A DNA stretch of 64,000 nucleotides, from NCBI RefSeq assembly GCF_005503535.1, contig NZ_SCNN01000002.1, positions 248,001 to 312,000 of the forward strand, read 5' to 3'. The position numbers and the translations under genes are program-made. Source of the stretch: Mesorhizobium comanense. Its GTDB lineage: Bacteria; Pseudomonadota; Alphaproteobacteria; Rhizobiales; Rhizobiaceae. Positions 35,476 to 44,565 of the stretch are shown here, one piece after another (the first letter of the stretch is position 1; each line of letters begins with the position of its first letter). Below the pieces are notes generated by a model that saw only the letters and a program-made list of their open reading frames with translations, made no database searches and had not been told where the DNA came from.

Positions 35476-36126
35476 CTAATTGCCGTCCAGACCGCCGTAG
35501 GATCTCACAAGGCGGGCCATGCCCGACTGGCTTGCCGCCTCGGTCTCGAGCCCATGCGCAACGCCGGCGCGGTCGGCGACGGGACGGTTCTGGCTGACCT
35601 TCCACTTGCCGTGGATCTCGCTGATCGCGATTTCGAGGCCGATGATGCCCTTGATCTGCGACTGGATGAACGGTGCGGGCGCATCGGTCACCGCCCAAGG
35701 GGTCTCGCGGGTGCCCTCCTGGGATGCGGTCAGGTCGGCGATCTGCCGCGCCAGCCAGTCCTGATCGTCGATCACCTCAGCCGTGCCGCGCACCTGCACG
35801 ATGGCGTAGTTCCAGGTCGGCACCACCTTGCCTGTCTCGCGCTTGGTCTCATACCAGGACGGCGTCACATAAGCGTCGGTTCCCTGGAAGACGACCAGCA
35901 CGGGCGATGACGGGTTTTCCGAAATAAGCTTCCATTGCGGGTTCGCCTTGGCCATGTGAGCGCGCAACCTGCCGCTCGGTGATACCTGGGCGTCGAGCAG
36001 GAACGGGATAGCATTGGCCTCGGGGCCGTCGGGCCCGTTCGAGATCAGCATGCCGAGTGGATGTGCCCGGATCAGGCCATGCAGCACATCCGGCCGCGTT
36101 TCCTGGAAATGAGGGGGTTCGTACAT
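35476..36126 (-). CDS. PaiB-like FMN-binding protein
   Basis: This is a 216-residue protein of the PaiB family. It has MYEPPHF at the start, the split-barrel FMN-binding core with HMAKANPQWK, VVFQGTDAYVTPSWY, VPTWNYA and VHG-like later strands. Family members are described as negative regulators in Bacillus, though many are probably flavin-dependent enzymes. ATG 36126 is clear from the MYEPPHF start. It lies next to a GNAT gene, as in Bacillus paiAB. The two are on the same strand, 28 bases apart. Confidence 0.87.
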   Translation of the reverse strand: MYEPPHFQETRPDVLHGLIRAHPLGMLISNGPDGPEANAIPFLLDAQVSPSGRLRAHMAKANPQWKLISENPSSPVLVVFQGTDAYVTPSWYETKRETGKVVPTWNYAIVQVRGTAEVIDDQDWLARQIADLTASQEGTRETPWAVTDAPAPFIQSQIKGIIGLEIAISEIHGKWKVSQNRPVADRAGVAHGLETEAASQSGMARLVRSYGGLDGN

Positions 36127-36154
36127 GGTCGTGCCTTTCGCGCTTGCAGGCACA

Positions 36155-36616
36155 TTATGCTCGGTCCGACCCGGTTGTGCTATGTACCAGTTGCGCCATA
36201 TGGATGAGCGGGAAGGGCTTGCCGGAGCTGTCCAGCTCGGAACGGCCAACCGGCAGGAAGCCGCACTTTCGGTAGAAAGCGACCGCACCGGGATTCTCTT
36301 CGTTGACGTCGACCTCAAGGGCGCCTTTGAGCGCCACCGCATGATCGACCAGCTTCTTGCCGATGCCGGTCCCATGCCGGGCGGGGTCGACGAACAGCAT
36401 TTCCAGCTTCGAGCCGGACAGGCCAGCGAAGCCCGTCAATTCTGCGTCGTCCAGCGCGACGAACACTTCGAGCGCCGGCAGGTATTGGTCGCGAACCTGC
36501 GGCAGGAAGAACTGGATGTCGTCCTCGCTCAGGAACAGATGCGTCGCGCGTACTGCAGCGAGCCATATCTCGACGAGGCGGGCATTGTCTGCCCGCTCAT
36601 AGCCACGAATCTGCAT
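36155..36616 (-). CDS. GNAT-family N-acetyltransferase
   Basis: The protein has 153 residues with a complete GNAT fold: IRGYERADNARLVEIWLAAVR start, VFVALDDAELTGFAG, the acetyl-CoA-binding VDPARHGTGIGKKLV loop, and NPGAVAFYRKCGF near the end. The acceptor substrate is unknown. It is immediately upstream of the PaiB-like gene. In Bacillus the PaiA acetyltransferase, which acetylates polyamines, has the same partner, so polyamine acetylation is possible but speculative. Confidence 0.85.
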   Translation of the reverse strand: MQIRGYERADNARLVEIWLAAVRATHLFLSEDDIQFFLPQVRDQYLPALEVFVALDDAELTGFAGLSGSKLEMLFVDPARHGTGIGKKLVDHAVALKGALEVDVNEENPGAVAFYRKCGFLPVGRSELDSSGKPFPLIHMAQLVHSTTGSDRA

Positions 36617-36627
36617 TGCTCGATGTC

Positions 36628-37302
36628 TTAGCGCAGCCGCTTCGGCCTCGGATCCGACAATTCGCCGGCCAGCCTGCGGTCGAGATAGTCGGCGCATTCC
36701 TGGATCAGCAGGTCGGCGTCGTTGGCGAAGAAATGATTGGCGCCGGGCAGGGTCTTCTGCGTGATGGTGATGCCCTTCTGCGTGTGCAGCTTGTCGACCA
36801 GGCCTTGCACATCCTTGGGCGGTGCCACCTTGTCGGCATCGCCATGGATGATCAGACCGGAGGACGGGCAGGGCGCCAGGAACGAGAAATCATAGGTGTT
36901 GGGCTGCGGCGCGATCGAGATGAAGCCTTCGATCTCGGGCCTGCGCATCAGAAGCTGCATGCCGATCCACGAGCCGAAGGAATAACCGGCGACCCAGCAG
37001 CTCTTGGAATCGGGATGCAATGACTGCACCCAGTCGAGAGCCGCGGCGGCATCCGACAATTCACCGGTGCCGTGGTCGAATTCGCCCTGGCTGCGGCCGA
37101 TGCCGCGGAAGTTGAAGCGCAGCGTGGTGAAATCGCGCTTCTGGAACATGTAGAAGAGGTCATAGACGATCTTGTTGTTCATCGTGCCGCCGAACTGCGG
37201 ATGCGGATGCAAGACGATGGCGATCGGCGCGCTCTTTTCCTTCGAGGGCTGGTAGCGACCCTCCAGGCGGCCGGCCGGACCGGTGAAAATGACCTCAGGC
37301 AT
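36628..37302 (-). CDS. Alpha/beta hydrolase
   Basis: The 224-residue cytoplasmic hydrolase belongs to the S33/dienelactone-hydrolase-like group. It has VLHPHPQFGGTMNNK at the start, the FNFRGIGRSQG oxyanion region, the nucleophile motif GYSFGSW, acid LIIHGDADKV and a His near ANHFF. The substrate is unknown. ATG 37302 (MPEVIF) fits the family better than the open upstream extension. It is divergent from the suf operon and shares the intergenic region holding an iron-box-like palindrome. Confidence 0.85.
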   Translation of the reverse strand: MPEVIFTGPAGRLEGRYQPSKEKSAPIAIVLHPHPQFGGTMNNKIVYDLFYMFQKRDFTTLRFNFRGIGRSQGEFDHGTGELSDAAAALDWVQSLHPDSKSCWVAGYSFGSWIGMQLLMRRPEIEGFISIAPQPNTYDFSFLAPCPSSGLIIHGDADKVAPPKDVQGLVDKLHTQKGITITQKTLPGANHFFANDADLLIQECADYLDRRLAGELSDPRPKRLR

Positions 37303-37406
37303 GAAATACTCCACGTGACATACAAGTGCGCGACGCCCGGAACACTCTTGCTCCGGCCCCGCTTCCACAGACCTTGACGCAGGGCGAGCGTCTTCATAGA
37401 AGCTAG

Positions 37407-37423
37407 TTTAGAATTATTCAAAA
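37407..37423. promoter_or_regulatory. Iron-box-like palindrome (ICE/IRO-type candidate)
   Basis: The sequence tttagaattattcaaaa is a near-palindrome with one arm mismatch. It closely resembles the Irr-type ICE (TTTAGAA...TTCTAAA) and shares the AATTATT core of RirA IRO boxes, but lacks the IRO TGA/TCA ends. It is about 100-150 bp upstream of the suf operon, which is under iron control in other rhizobia. The divergent hydrolase gene may also be affected. Confidence 0.5.
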
Positions 37424-37556
37424 CTGGGTGGCCGAAACGCAATCGTCCGGCCGCCCTCGCCGCAAGCCGGGTAAATAGGACGGCTCGCCTTGGAATTTCA
37501 AGGAAATAACGCCATACGACAGCGGAATGGCTTCTGACGGGACTGAACGGACGGAA

Positions 37557-38717
37557 ATGGCCGCAAAACGCGCCTATCTTGACTACAATGCCAGCGCGCC
37601 GCTGCTTGCGGCGGCACGCGAGGCCATGGTCGTGGCGTTCGATGCAGCCAACCCTTCATCGGTCCATGGTGAAGGTCGCGCCGCGCGGCGGCTGGTCGAC
37701 AACGCCAGGCGCGACGTGGCCGCGCTCGTCAACGGCAAGGCCGAGCATGTCGTGTTCACCTCGGGTGCGACGGAGGCCGCCTCGACGCTTCTGACGCCGG
37801 ACTGGCAGATGGGCCGGGGCGCGGTGCGCATGAGCCGTCTCTATGTCTGCGAGGCCGATCATCCCTGCCTGCTGAATGGTGGACGCTTTCCGTCGACCCA
37901 GGTGACGCGGATCGGTGTCGATGGCGACGGCATTGCCGATCTCGACGCGTTGAGGGCGGCGCTTGCTGCTCACGACAAGGCCGAAGGCCTTCCCCTGGTC
38001 GCGGTCCATGCCGCCAACAACGAAACCGGCGTCATCCAGCCTCTGGGTCGCATCGCCGAAATCGTCAAGGCTGCCGGTGGTGTTCTGGTGGTCGACGCCG
38101 TCCAGGCTGCTGGCCGCCTTTCGATCGATATGTCAGCGGGTTACGCCGATTACCTGATTCTGTCTTCGCACAAGATCGGCGGCCCCAAGGGCGTCGGTGC
38201 TCTTGTCGCGGCCTCCGACCTGATGATGCCGAGGCCGCTGATCAATGGCGGCGGCCAGGAAAAAGGTCATCGCGCCGGCACCGAGAACCTGGTCGGCATT
38301 GCCGGTTTTGGCGCCGCGGCGCGGGAAGCCGTGACCGGGCTGAAGGTCATCGAGGCCGTGCGTCAACGTCGTGACGAGGTCGAAACCATCGTGAAAACGC
38401 TGGTTTCTGACGTGGAAATCTTCGGAACCGGCGCGCCAAGGCTTGCCAACACGACATTCTTCGCTATTCCCGGCGTCAAGGCCGAGACGGCGCAGATCGC
38501 CTTCGATCTCGCAGGCATTGCGCTGTCGGCCGGCTCCGCCTGCTCGTCGGGCAAGGTCGGGCCGAGCCACGTGCTGAGAGCCATGGGCTATGGTGACAGT
38601 CTCGGCGCCCTGCGCGTGTCGATCGGTGCGGCGACGGGCGCGCAAGACATCGAACTGTTCCGCGCCGCGCTTGCGGGAATAGCCGCGCGTAGGGCGGACA
38701 AGGAAAAAGCCGCTTAG
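37557..38717 (+). CDS. sufS2: Cysteine desulfurase, first suf operon gene (sufS2-type)
   Basis: This PLP enzyme releases sulfur from cysteine for Fe-S assembly. YLDYNASAPLL is at the N-terminus, the PLP lysine is in SSHKIGGPKG, HRAGTENL is typical of the NifS/IscS group, and the mobile catalytic Cys is in SAGSACSSGK. About 386 residues is normal. An in-frame ATG exists 30 bases upstream (37527); the family start favours 37557. It opens the suf operon, as in Agrobacterium sufS2BCDS1XA. Confidence 0.9.
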   Translation: MAAKRAYLDYNASAPLLAAAREAMVVAFDAANPSSVHGEGRAARRLVDNARRDVAALVNGKAEHVVFTSGATEAASTLLTPDWQMGRGAVRMSRLYVCEADHPCLLNGGRFPSTQVTRIGVDGDGIADLDALRAALAAHDKAEGLPLVAVHAANNETGVIQPLGRIAEIVKAAGGVLVVDAVQAAGRLSIDMSAGYADYLILSSHKIGGPKGVGALVAASDLMMPRPLINGGGQEKGHRAGTENLVGIAGFGAAAREAVTGLKVIEAVRQRRDEVETIVKTLVSDVEIFGTGAPRLANTTFFAIPGVKAETAQIAFDLAGIALSAGSACSSGKVGPSHVLRAMGYGDSLGALRVSIGAATGAQDIELFRAALAGIAARRADKEKAA

Positions 38718-38725
38718 CGGTTGAG

Positions 38726-38772
38726 AGCATCGGACCGAAAAGTGCGTAGCGGTTTTTGGAAAATCCGATGCT
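38726..38772. repeat. Short palindromic intergenic repeat (RPE-like)
   Basis: The 9-bp arms agcatcgga (38726-38734) and tccgatgct (38764-38772) surround a core with ccgaaaagtg and cggttttt. This resembles the copy at 31589-31628 and the small palindromes scattered through rhizobial genomes. It lies between sufS2 and sufB. Confidence 0.7.
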
Positions 38773-38958
38773 TGAGTAAAATGATTTTGGGCCTTTCGGC
38801 CTGGTAGAGCCGTGCGTTTCATGGTGGCCGGGTGAATTTCCGGTCGAGGCGCACTATATGGAACTTACGCTGCCGCGGACGCTGCCAAGTGTCCATTTCG
38901 GCGGTGCCATAGTTTGAAAACTGTCGGGCCTTGACCCCGGCGTGGATGGAGAACGCAT

Positions 38959-40476
38959 ATGCCTGCTGTGCAGGACACGATCGATCGGGTCCGAAAGATC
39001 GACGTCGACCAATACAAATATGGATTCGAGACCGAGATCGCTGTGGACAAGGCCCCCAAGGGCCTGAGCGAAGACATCATCCGTTTCATTTCGGCCAAGA
39101 AGGACGAACCGGCCTGGATGCTGGAATGGCGTCTGGAAGCCTATCGCCGTTGGCTGACGCTGGAGGAGCCGACCTGGGCGCGCGTCGAGTATCCGAAGAT
39201 CGATTTCCAGGACATCTATTACTATGCGGCGCCCAAGAGCACGCCCGGACCGACTTCGCTGAGCGACGTCGATCCGGAGATCTTGAAGGTCTATGAGAAG
39301 CTCGGCATTCCGCTCAAGGAACAGGAAATCCTGGCCGGCGTGCAGAAGACCGATGCCTCGGAGCTCGAGGAAGTCAGCGACAATGTCTACAAATCGGGCC
39401 GTGTCGCGGTCGATGCGGTGTTCGATTCCGTGTCCGTCGTCACCACCTTCAAGAAGGAGCTGGCGCAGGCCGGCGTCATCTTCTGCTCGATTTCGGAAGC
39501 CATCCGCGAATATCCCGAACTGGTGCAGAAATATCTGGGTTCGGTCGTGCCGACCTCTGACAATTTCTACGCGACGCTGAATTCGGCCGTCTTCACCGAC
39601 GGCTCGTTCGTCTTCGTTCCCAAGGGCGTGCGCTGCCCGATGGAACTGTCGACCTATTTCCGCATGAACGAGAAGAACACCGGCCAATTCGAGCGCACGC
39701 TGATCATCGCCGAGGAGGGGGCCTACGTCTCCTATCTCGAAGGCTGCACGGCGCCGCAGCGCGACGAGAACCAGTTGCATGCCGCCGTCGTCGAACTGGT
39801 GGCGCTCGACGATGCCGAGATCAAGTATTCGACGGTGCAGAACTGGTACCCCGGCGACGCCGAGGGCAAGGGCGGCATCTACAATTTCGTCACCAAGCGC
39901 GGCGATTGCCGCGGCGACCGTTCCAAGATTTCGTGGACGCAGGTCGAGACCGGCTCCGCCATAACCTGGAAATATCCGAGCTGCATCCTGCGCGGCGACG
40001 ATTCCCAGGGCGAGTTCTATTCGATCGCCGTGTCGAACGGCTACCAGCAGGTCGACTCGGGCACCAAGATGATCCACCTCGGCAAGAACACGTCGAGCCG
40101 CATCATCTCCAAGGGCATCGCCGCCGGCTTCTCGCAGAACACCTATCGCGGACAGGTCTCGGCGCACCGCAAGGCCGCCAACGCCCGCAATTTCACCAAT
40201 TGCGACTCGCTGCTGATCGGCGACCAGTGCGGCGCGCATACCGTACCCTACATGGAAGCCAAGAACGCGACCGCCAAGTTCGAGCATGAGGCGACGACCT
40301 CGAAGATCTCCGAGGACCAGAAGTTTTACGTCATGCAGCGCGGCATCCCCGAGGAAGAGGCGATCGCGCTTATCGTCAACGGCTTCGTCAAGGACGTCAT
40401 CCAGCAACTGCCGATGGAGTTCGCCGTCGAAGCGCAGAAGCTGATCGGCATCTCGCTGGAAGGCTCGGTGGGCTAG
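38959..40476 (+). CDS. sufB: Fe-S cluster assembly scaffold protein SufB
   Basis: The 505-residue SufB is the scaffold and partner of SufC and SufD in Fe-S assembly. It has the typical N-terminus, [19 protein letters not shown], the [12 protein letters not shown] block, [19 protein letters not shown] containing the conserved Cys, and the final [15 protein letters not shown] precedes ATG 38959. It is followed after 92 bases by a small membrane protein gene rather than directly by sufC. Confidence 0.97.
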   Translation: MPAVQDTIDRVRKIDVDQYKYGFETEIAVDKAPKGLSEDIIRFISAKKDEPAWMLEWRLEAYRRWLTLEEPTWARVEYPKIDFQDIYYYAAPKSTPGPTSLSDVDPEILKVYEKLGIPLKEQEILAGVQKTDASELEEVSDNVYKSGRVAVDAVFDSVSVVTTFKKELAQAGVIFCSISEAIREYPELVQKYLGSVVPTSDNFYATLNSAVFTDGSFVFVPKGVRCPMELSTYFRMNEKNTGQFERTLIIAEEGAYVSYLEGCTAPQRDENQLHAAVVELVALDDAEIKYSTVQNWYPGDAEGKGGIYNFVTKRGDCRGDRSKISWTQVETGSAITWKYPSCILRGDDSQGEFYSIAVSNGYQQVDSGTKMIHLGKNTSSRIISKGIAAGFSQNTYRGQVSAHRKAANARNFTNCDSLLIGDQCGAHTVPYMEAKNATAKFEHEATTSKISEDQKFYVMQRGIPEEEAIALIVNGFVKDVIQQLPMEFAVEAQKLIGISLEGSVG

Positions 40477-40568
40477 TGACCATGGCGAGCGGGCTGCCCA
40501 GAGAGGAAATCTGGTTTGCCGTCCGCTGGCGGCGGCTTTGGGCTGTCCGGCGCGAGGGCAACGTCGCC

Positions 40569-40769
40569 ATGGCGAAATATGCCGGCGCGACCGTCGTCTC
40601 GGCATTCGCGGGCATCCTCTTGGCCGCCTTCGTCAATCTTTATGTCGGCATCGCGGTCTTCGCCATCGCCTTCGGCCTGTCCTTCTGGCGGTTCAAGGCG
40701 CTACAGCGCCGTCACACCGATTATTCGATCACTTACGACGACTATTTCAGAGAAAAGAACAATGCTTGA
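40569..40769 (+). CDS. Small membrane protein between sufB and sufC
   Basis: The 66-residue product has two closely spaced hydrophobic segments (about residues 5-42) followed by a charged, Tyr-rich tail. The start at ATG 40569 is preceded by GAGGG at slightly long spacing; the frame is also open upstream to 40476. I recognise no family. It overlaps the sufC start by 8 bases, so it is translated with the suf genes and could influence localisation or act as a coupling gene. Confidence 0.65.
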   Translation: MAKYAGATVVSAFAGILLAAFVNLYVGIAVFAIAFGLSFWRFKALQRRHTDYSITYDDYFREKNNA

Positions 40770-41517
40770 GATCAAGAACCTGCACGCCCGCATCGTCGAC
40801 GACGGCACCGAAATCATCCGCGGTTTGAACCTGACGGTGAAAGCCGGCGAGGTCGCCGCCATCATGGGCCCGAACGGTTCGGGCAAGTCGACCTTGTCCT
40901 ACATCCTCGCCGGCCGCGAGGATTATGAAGTGACAGAGGGCGACATCCTCTACAACGGCCAGTCGATCCTCGAAATGGATCCGGCCGAGCGCGCCACGTC
41001 GGGCATCTTCCTCGCCTTCCAGTATCCAATGGAGATACCGGGCGTGGCGACCATGGAATTCCTGAAAGTGGCCATGAACGAGCAGCGCAAGGCGCGCGGC
41101 GAGGAACCGCTGAAGATCCCGGAATTCCTGAAGCGCGTGAAGGATGCCGCCGGCTCGCTCAGCATGGACATGGCGATGCTGAAGCGGCCGCTCAATGTCG
41201 GCTTCTCCGGCGGCGAGAAGAAGCGCGCGGAGATCCTGCAGATGAAGCTCCTGGAGCCGAAGCTGTGCGTGCTCGACGAAACCGATTCCGGCCTCGACAT
41301 CGATGCGCTCAAGATCGTTTCAGACGGCGTCAACGCGCTGCGCGCGCCTGACCGCGCCTTCCTGGTCATCACCCACTACCAGCGACTGCTTGAGCACATC
41401 GTTCCCGACACCGTTCACGTGCTCTACAAGGGCCAGGTCATCAAATCAGGCGACAAGTCGCTGGCGCTCGACCTCGAAGCCAATGGCTATGCCGGCGTGA
41501 TCGGCGAAGCCGCGTGA
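40762..41517 (+). CDS. sufC: Fe-S assembly ATPase SufC
   Basis: The 251-residue ABC-type ATPase works with SufB and SufD. It has Walker A GPNGSGKST, signature FSGGEKKR, Walker B LCVLDETDSGLD and H-loop VITHYQ. ATP-driven movement of SufB2C2D complexes opens the scaffold for cluster assembly. The start at ATG 40762 overlaps the small membrane protein gene by 8 bases. Confidence 0.97.
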   Translation: MLEIKNLHARIVDDGTEIIRGLNLTVKAGEVAAIMGPNGSGKSTLSYILAGREDYEVTEGDILYNGQSILEMDPAERATSGIFLAFQYPMEIPGVATMEFLKVAMNEQRKARGEEPLKIPEFLKRVKDAAGSLSMDMAMLKRPLNVGFSGGEKKRAEILQMKLLEPKLCVLDETDSGLDIDALKIVSDGVNALRAPDRAFLVITHYQRLLEHIVPDTVHVLYKGQVIKSGDKSLALDLEANGYAGVIGEAA

Positions 41518-41542
41518 GATGCCAGAAGGCAAGGTCAAACTG

Positions 41543-42811
41543 ATGAATATGCACACACAACCGCAGCGGACTCCGGCCGAAACCGCGTTGATCGACGCGT
41601 TCGGCGACCGGCTGTCGCTGTTGCCGGGCGACGGCGCGGTGACGCTGAAGCGCGACGACGCCATCGAGGCGATCAAGCACGGCCTGCCGACGCGCCGCGT
41701 CGAATCCTGGCACTATACCGATCTGCGCCGGCTGTTGAATTCCGTTCCGGATTTCGACCCGGCCGCAATGGCCAAGGCGATTGCGCCGATCATCGACGGT
41801 TCCGCCGTGCTGCCGGTCCTGAACGGCAAGTCGGAAGCCAAGATGCCTTCCGTGGAAGGCGTGACCTTCCAGCGCCTGTCGGAAAAGCTGACCGATGGCA
41901 GCATTGCGCCGGGGCTCGATCCCTATGGCAGCGACGATGCGATCGGCGCGCTGAACACGGCTTTCGTCGCCGACGGCTATTTCATCGATATCGCCGACGG
42001 CACTGAACTGGAAAAGCCGATCGAGTTGCAGAATTTGCAGGCCGGCGGCCAGGCCCATGTGCGCTTGGCCGCGCGTGTCGGTGCCGGCGCCAAAGCCGTC
42101 ATTGTCGAGCGCCAGGCGGGCGAGGGCGCTGCGCTGGTCAGTTCCGTCAGCCAGCTGGTGCTCGGCGAGGGCGCCGAGGTGACGTGGCTGATCGTGCAGG
42201 AGCAGCCGGATACAGCCACCCATCTGGCGCAGTTCAAGGCCCATATCGGCAAGAACGCCCGGCTGACGCTGTTCGTCATGAACGCTGGCGGCAGGCTGGT
42301 GCGCCAGGAGGTGCTGGTCAAGACGACGGGCGAAGGCGCCGACTTCAAGTTGCGCGGCATCAACCTTCTGGCCGGCGACACCCACACCGATGTGACGATG
42401 GTGCTCGACCATGCCGTGCCGCATACGACGTCGACCGAAATTATCCGCAACGTTGTGACCGGCAAGGCTCGCGGCGTTTTCCAGGGCCGCATCAACGTTC
42501 ATCAATACGCGCAGAAGACCAACGCCAAGATGGCCTGCAACACGCTGCTTCTGTCTGATGATGGCGAGTTCTCGACAAAGCCGGAGCTCGAGATTTTCGC
42601 CGACGACGTTGTCTGCGGCCACGGCGCGACCGTCACCGAGATCGACCACAACCATCTGTTCTACCTGATGGCGCGCGGCGTCGACGAGAAGAGCGCACGC
42701 GGCCTGCTGGTGAAGGCGTTCGTCGCCGAGGTCATCGAGGAACTGGACGACGAGGGCATCGTCGAGGCGCTGGAAGCGCGGCTCGACGAGTGGTTCGTGA
42801 CGCACGGGTGA
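41543..42811 (+). CDS. sufD: Fe-S cluster assembly protein SufD
   Basis: SufD is the paralogous partner of SufB in the SufBC2D complex. The beta-helix core is seen in GAEVTWLIVQEQPDTATHLAQFKAHIGKNARLTLF, and the typical end is CGHGATVTEIDHNHLFYLMARGVDEKSARGLLVKAFVAEV. About 422 residues is normal. An in-frame start 24 bases upstream (41519) is also possible. The gene starts 25 bases after the sufC stop. Confidence 0.93.
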   Translation: MNMHTQPQRTPAETALIDAFGDRLSLLPGDGAVTLKRDDAIEAIKHGLPTRRVESWHYTDLRRLLNSVPDFDPAAMAKAIAPIIDGSAVLPVLNGKSEAKMPSVEGVTFQRLSEKLTDGSIAPGLDPYGSDDAIGALNTAFVADGYFIDIADGTELEKPIELQNLQAGGQAHVRLAARVGAGAKAVIVERQAGEGAALVSSVSQLVLGEGAEVTWLIVQEQPDTATHLAQFKAHIGKNARLTLFVMNAGGRLVRQEVLVKTTGEGADFKLRGINLLAGDTHTDVTMVLDHAVPHTTSTEIIRNVVTGKARGVFQGRINVHQYAQKTNAKMACNTLLLSDDGEFSTKPELEIFADDVVCGHGATVTEIDHNHLFYLMARGVDEKSARGLLVKAFVAEVIEELDDEGIVEALEARLDEWFVTHG

Positions 42812-42817
42812 GCCGCT

Positions 42818-42890
42818 TTCCTTCTCCCCTTGTGGGAGAAGGTGGATTGGCGCGAAGCGCCAAGACGGATCAGGGGTGCTGGACGGAATG
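42818..42890. repeat. Dispersed intergenic repeat with hairpin arms
   Basis: Between sufD and sufS1 lies ccttctccccttgtgggaga..., a self-complementary block (cttctcccc/gggagaag) followed by ggattggcgcgaagcgccaa, another hairpin. The same kind of block occurs at 46548-46680. It is non-coding and typical of Mesorhizobium intergenic repeats. Confidence 0.6.
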
Positions 42891-42915
42891 AGGCGGTGCC
42901 TCGGAAGAGTTTGAG

Positions 42916-44157
42916 ATGGACCAGAAGATCGAAACCATTCCCTACGACGTCGAAGCGATCCGCCGCGACTTCCCGATCCTGTCGCGGGAGGTCTACGGCA
43001 AACCACTGGTCTATCTCGACAATGGCGCCTCGGCGCAGAAGCCGCAGGTGGTGCTCGACACCATCCAGCACGCCTATTCCCAGGAATATGCCAACGTCCA
43101 TCGCGGCCTGCATTTCCTGTCGAATGCCGCGACCGACGCCTACGAGAAGGCTCGCGAGACGGTGCGGCGCTTCCTCAACGCGCCGAGCACCGACAACATC
43201 GTCTTCACCTCGAACACGACCTCGGCCATCAACACCGTCGCCTACGGCTACGGCATGCCCAATATCGGCGAGGGCGACGAGATTGTGCTGTCGATCATGG
43301 AGCACCATTCCAACATCGTCCCCTGGCATTTCATCAGGGAAAGGCAGGGCGCCAAACTGGTGTGGGTGCCGGTCGACGACCTCGGCGCGTTCCACATCGA
43401 GGAATTCGAGAAGCGGCTGACGTCACGCACCAGGCTCGTCGCCATCACCCAGATGTCGAACGCGCTGGGCACGGTGACGCCGATCAAGGAGATCGTGCGC
43501 ATCGCGCATGCGCGCGGAATTCCCGTGCTTGTCGACGGCAGCCAGAGCGCCGTGCACATGCCCATCGACGTCCAGGACCTCGACTGCGACTTCTTCGTCT
43601 TCACCGGACACAAGGTCTACGGCCCCTCGGGCATCGGCGTGCTTTACGGCAAGAAGGATATTCTGGCTGGCATGCGCCCCTTCATGGGTGGTGGCGAGAT
43701 GATCGAGGAGGTGACGGAGGATATCGTCACCTACAACGAGCCGCCGCACCGCTTCGAGGCCGGCACGCCGCCGATCGTCCAGGCGATCGGGTTGGGTGCG
43801 GCGCTCGATTACATGGAAAAGATCGGCCGCGAACGCATCGCCGCGCATGAGGAAGACCTCAAGACCTACGCGCATGAGCGGCTGCGCGCCATCAATTCGC
43901 TGCGCATCTTCGGCGATGCGCCCGGCAAGGGCGCTATCATCTCCTTCGAACTGCAAGGTATTCATGCCCATGACGTCTCGATGGTGATAGACAGGCAGGG
44001 CGTGGCCGTGCGTGCCGGCACCCATTGCGCCCAACCGCTGTTGAAACGCTTCGGCGTAACCTCCACATGCAGGGCATCGTTCGGCATGTATAATACCAGA
44101 GCCGAAGTCGACGCTTTGGCCGATGCGCTGGACAAGGCGCGCAAATTCTTCGGGTGA
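42916..44157 (+). CDS. sufS: Cysteine desulfurase SufS (sufS1)
   Basis: The 413-residue PLP enzyme is of the SufS/CsdA type. YLDNGASAQKPQVV is at the N-terminus, PLP-lysine FTGHKVYGPSGIG, and the catalytic Cys is in RAGTHCAQPLL. It supplies sulfur for SufBCD and is distinct from the IscS-like desulfurase that opens the operon. The two desulfurases flanking sufBCD match the arrangement known in Agrobacterium. A dispersed repeat separates it from sufD. Confidence 0.97.
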   Translation: MDQKIETIPYDVEAIRRDFPILSREVYGKPLVYLDNGASAQKPQVVLDTIQHAYSQEYANVHRGLHFLSNAATDAYEKARETVRRFLNAPSTDNIVFTSNTTSAINTVAYGYGMPNIGEGDEIVLSIMEHHSNIVPWHFIRERQGAKLVWVPVDDLGAFHIEEFEKRLTSRTRLVAITQMSNALGTVTPIKEIVRIAHARGIPVLVDGSQSAVHMPIDVQDLDCDFFVFTGHKVYGPSGIGVLYGKKDILAGMRPFMGGGEMIEEVTEDIVTYNEPPHRFEAGTPPIVQAIGLGAALDYMEKIGRERIAAHEEDLKTYAHERLRAINSLRIFGDAPGKGAIISFELQGIHAHDVSMVIDRQGVAVRAGTHCAQPLLKRFGVTSTCRASFGMYNTRAEVDALADALDKARKFFG

Positions 44158-44555
44158 TGACCATGGACGATGTAAGCATATCAGCGGAGACCGCGCCGGA
44201 GACGGCCGCGAAAGGCGTTGTCTCGGCTTCGGCCATTCCCGCCGACGAACTGGCGCGGCTGACCGACGATATCGTCTCGGCGCTGAAGACGGTCTACGAC
44301 CCGGAGATCCCCGCCGACATCTATGAGCTTGGCCTCGTCTACAAGATCGATATCGAGGATGACCGCTCGGTCAAGATCGACATGACGCTGACCGCGCCCG
44401 GCTGCCCGGTGGCCGGCGAGATGCCGGGCTGGGTGGAGAATGCCGTCGGTGCCGTCGAAGGCGTGTCGGGCGTCGAGGTCAACATGACCTTCGATCCGCC
44501 GTGGACGCCGGATCGCATGTCGGAAGAGGCGCAGGTGGCGGTCGGCTGGTACTGA
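44157..44555 (+). CDS. sufT: SUF-associated DUF59/SufT (SufX) protein
   Basis: The 132-residue protein has a DUF59/MIP18-type domain: VYDPEIPADIYELGLVYKIDI followed by the conserved Cys in APGCPVAGEMPGWV. These proteins help mature Fe-S proteins. The start is uncertain among 44154 (GTG), 44157 and 44163. The version at 44157 would overlap the sufS stop by one base. It holds the position called sufX in the Agrobacterium operon. Confidence 0.87.
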   Translation: MTMDDVSISAETAPETAAKGVVSASAIPADELARLTDDIVSALKTVYDPEIPADIYELGLVYKIDIEDDRSVKIDMTLTAPGCPVAGEMPGWVENAVGAVEGVSGVEVNMTFDPPWTPDRMSEEAQVAVGWY

Positions 44556-44565
44556 CGGGGGCCAC

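Noticed and set aside
38854..40605. 583-codon minus-strand frame opposite sufB
   Set aside because: It mirrors sufB exactly and lacks any domain; high G+C makes such frames common.
41441..43006. 521-codon minus-strand frame opposite sufD
   Set aside because: It is an antisense shadow of sufD and the start of sufS.
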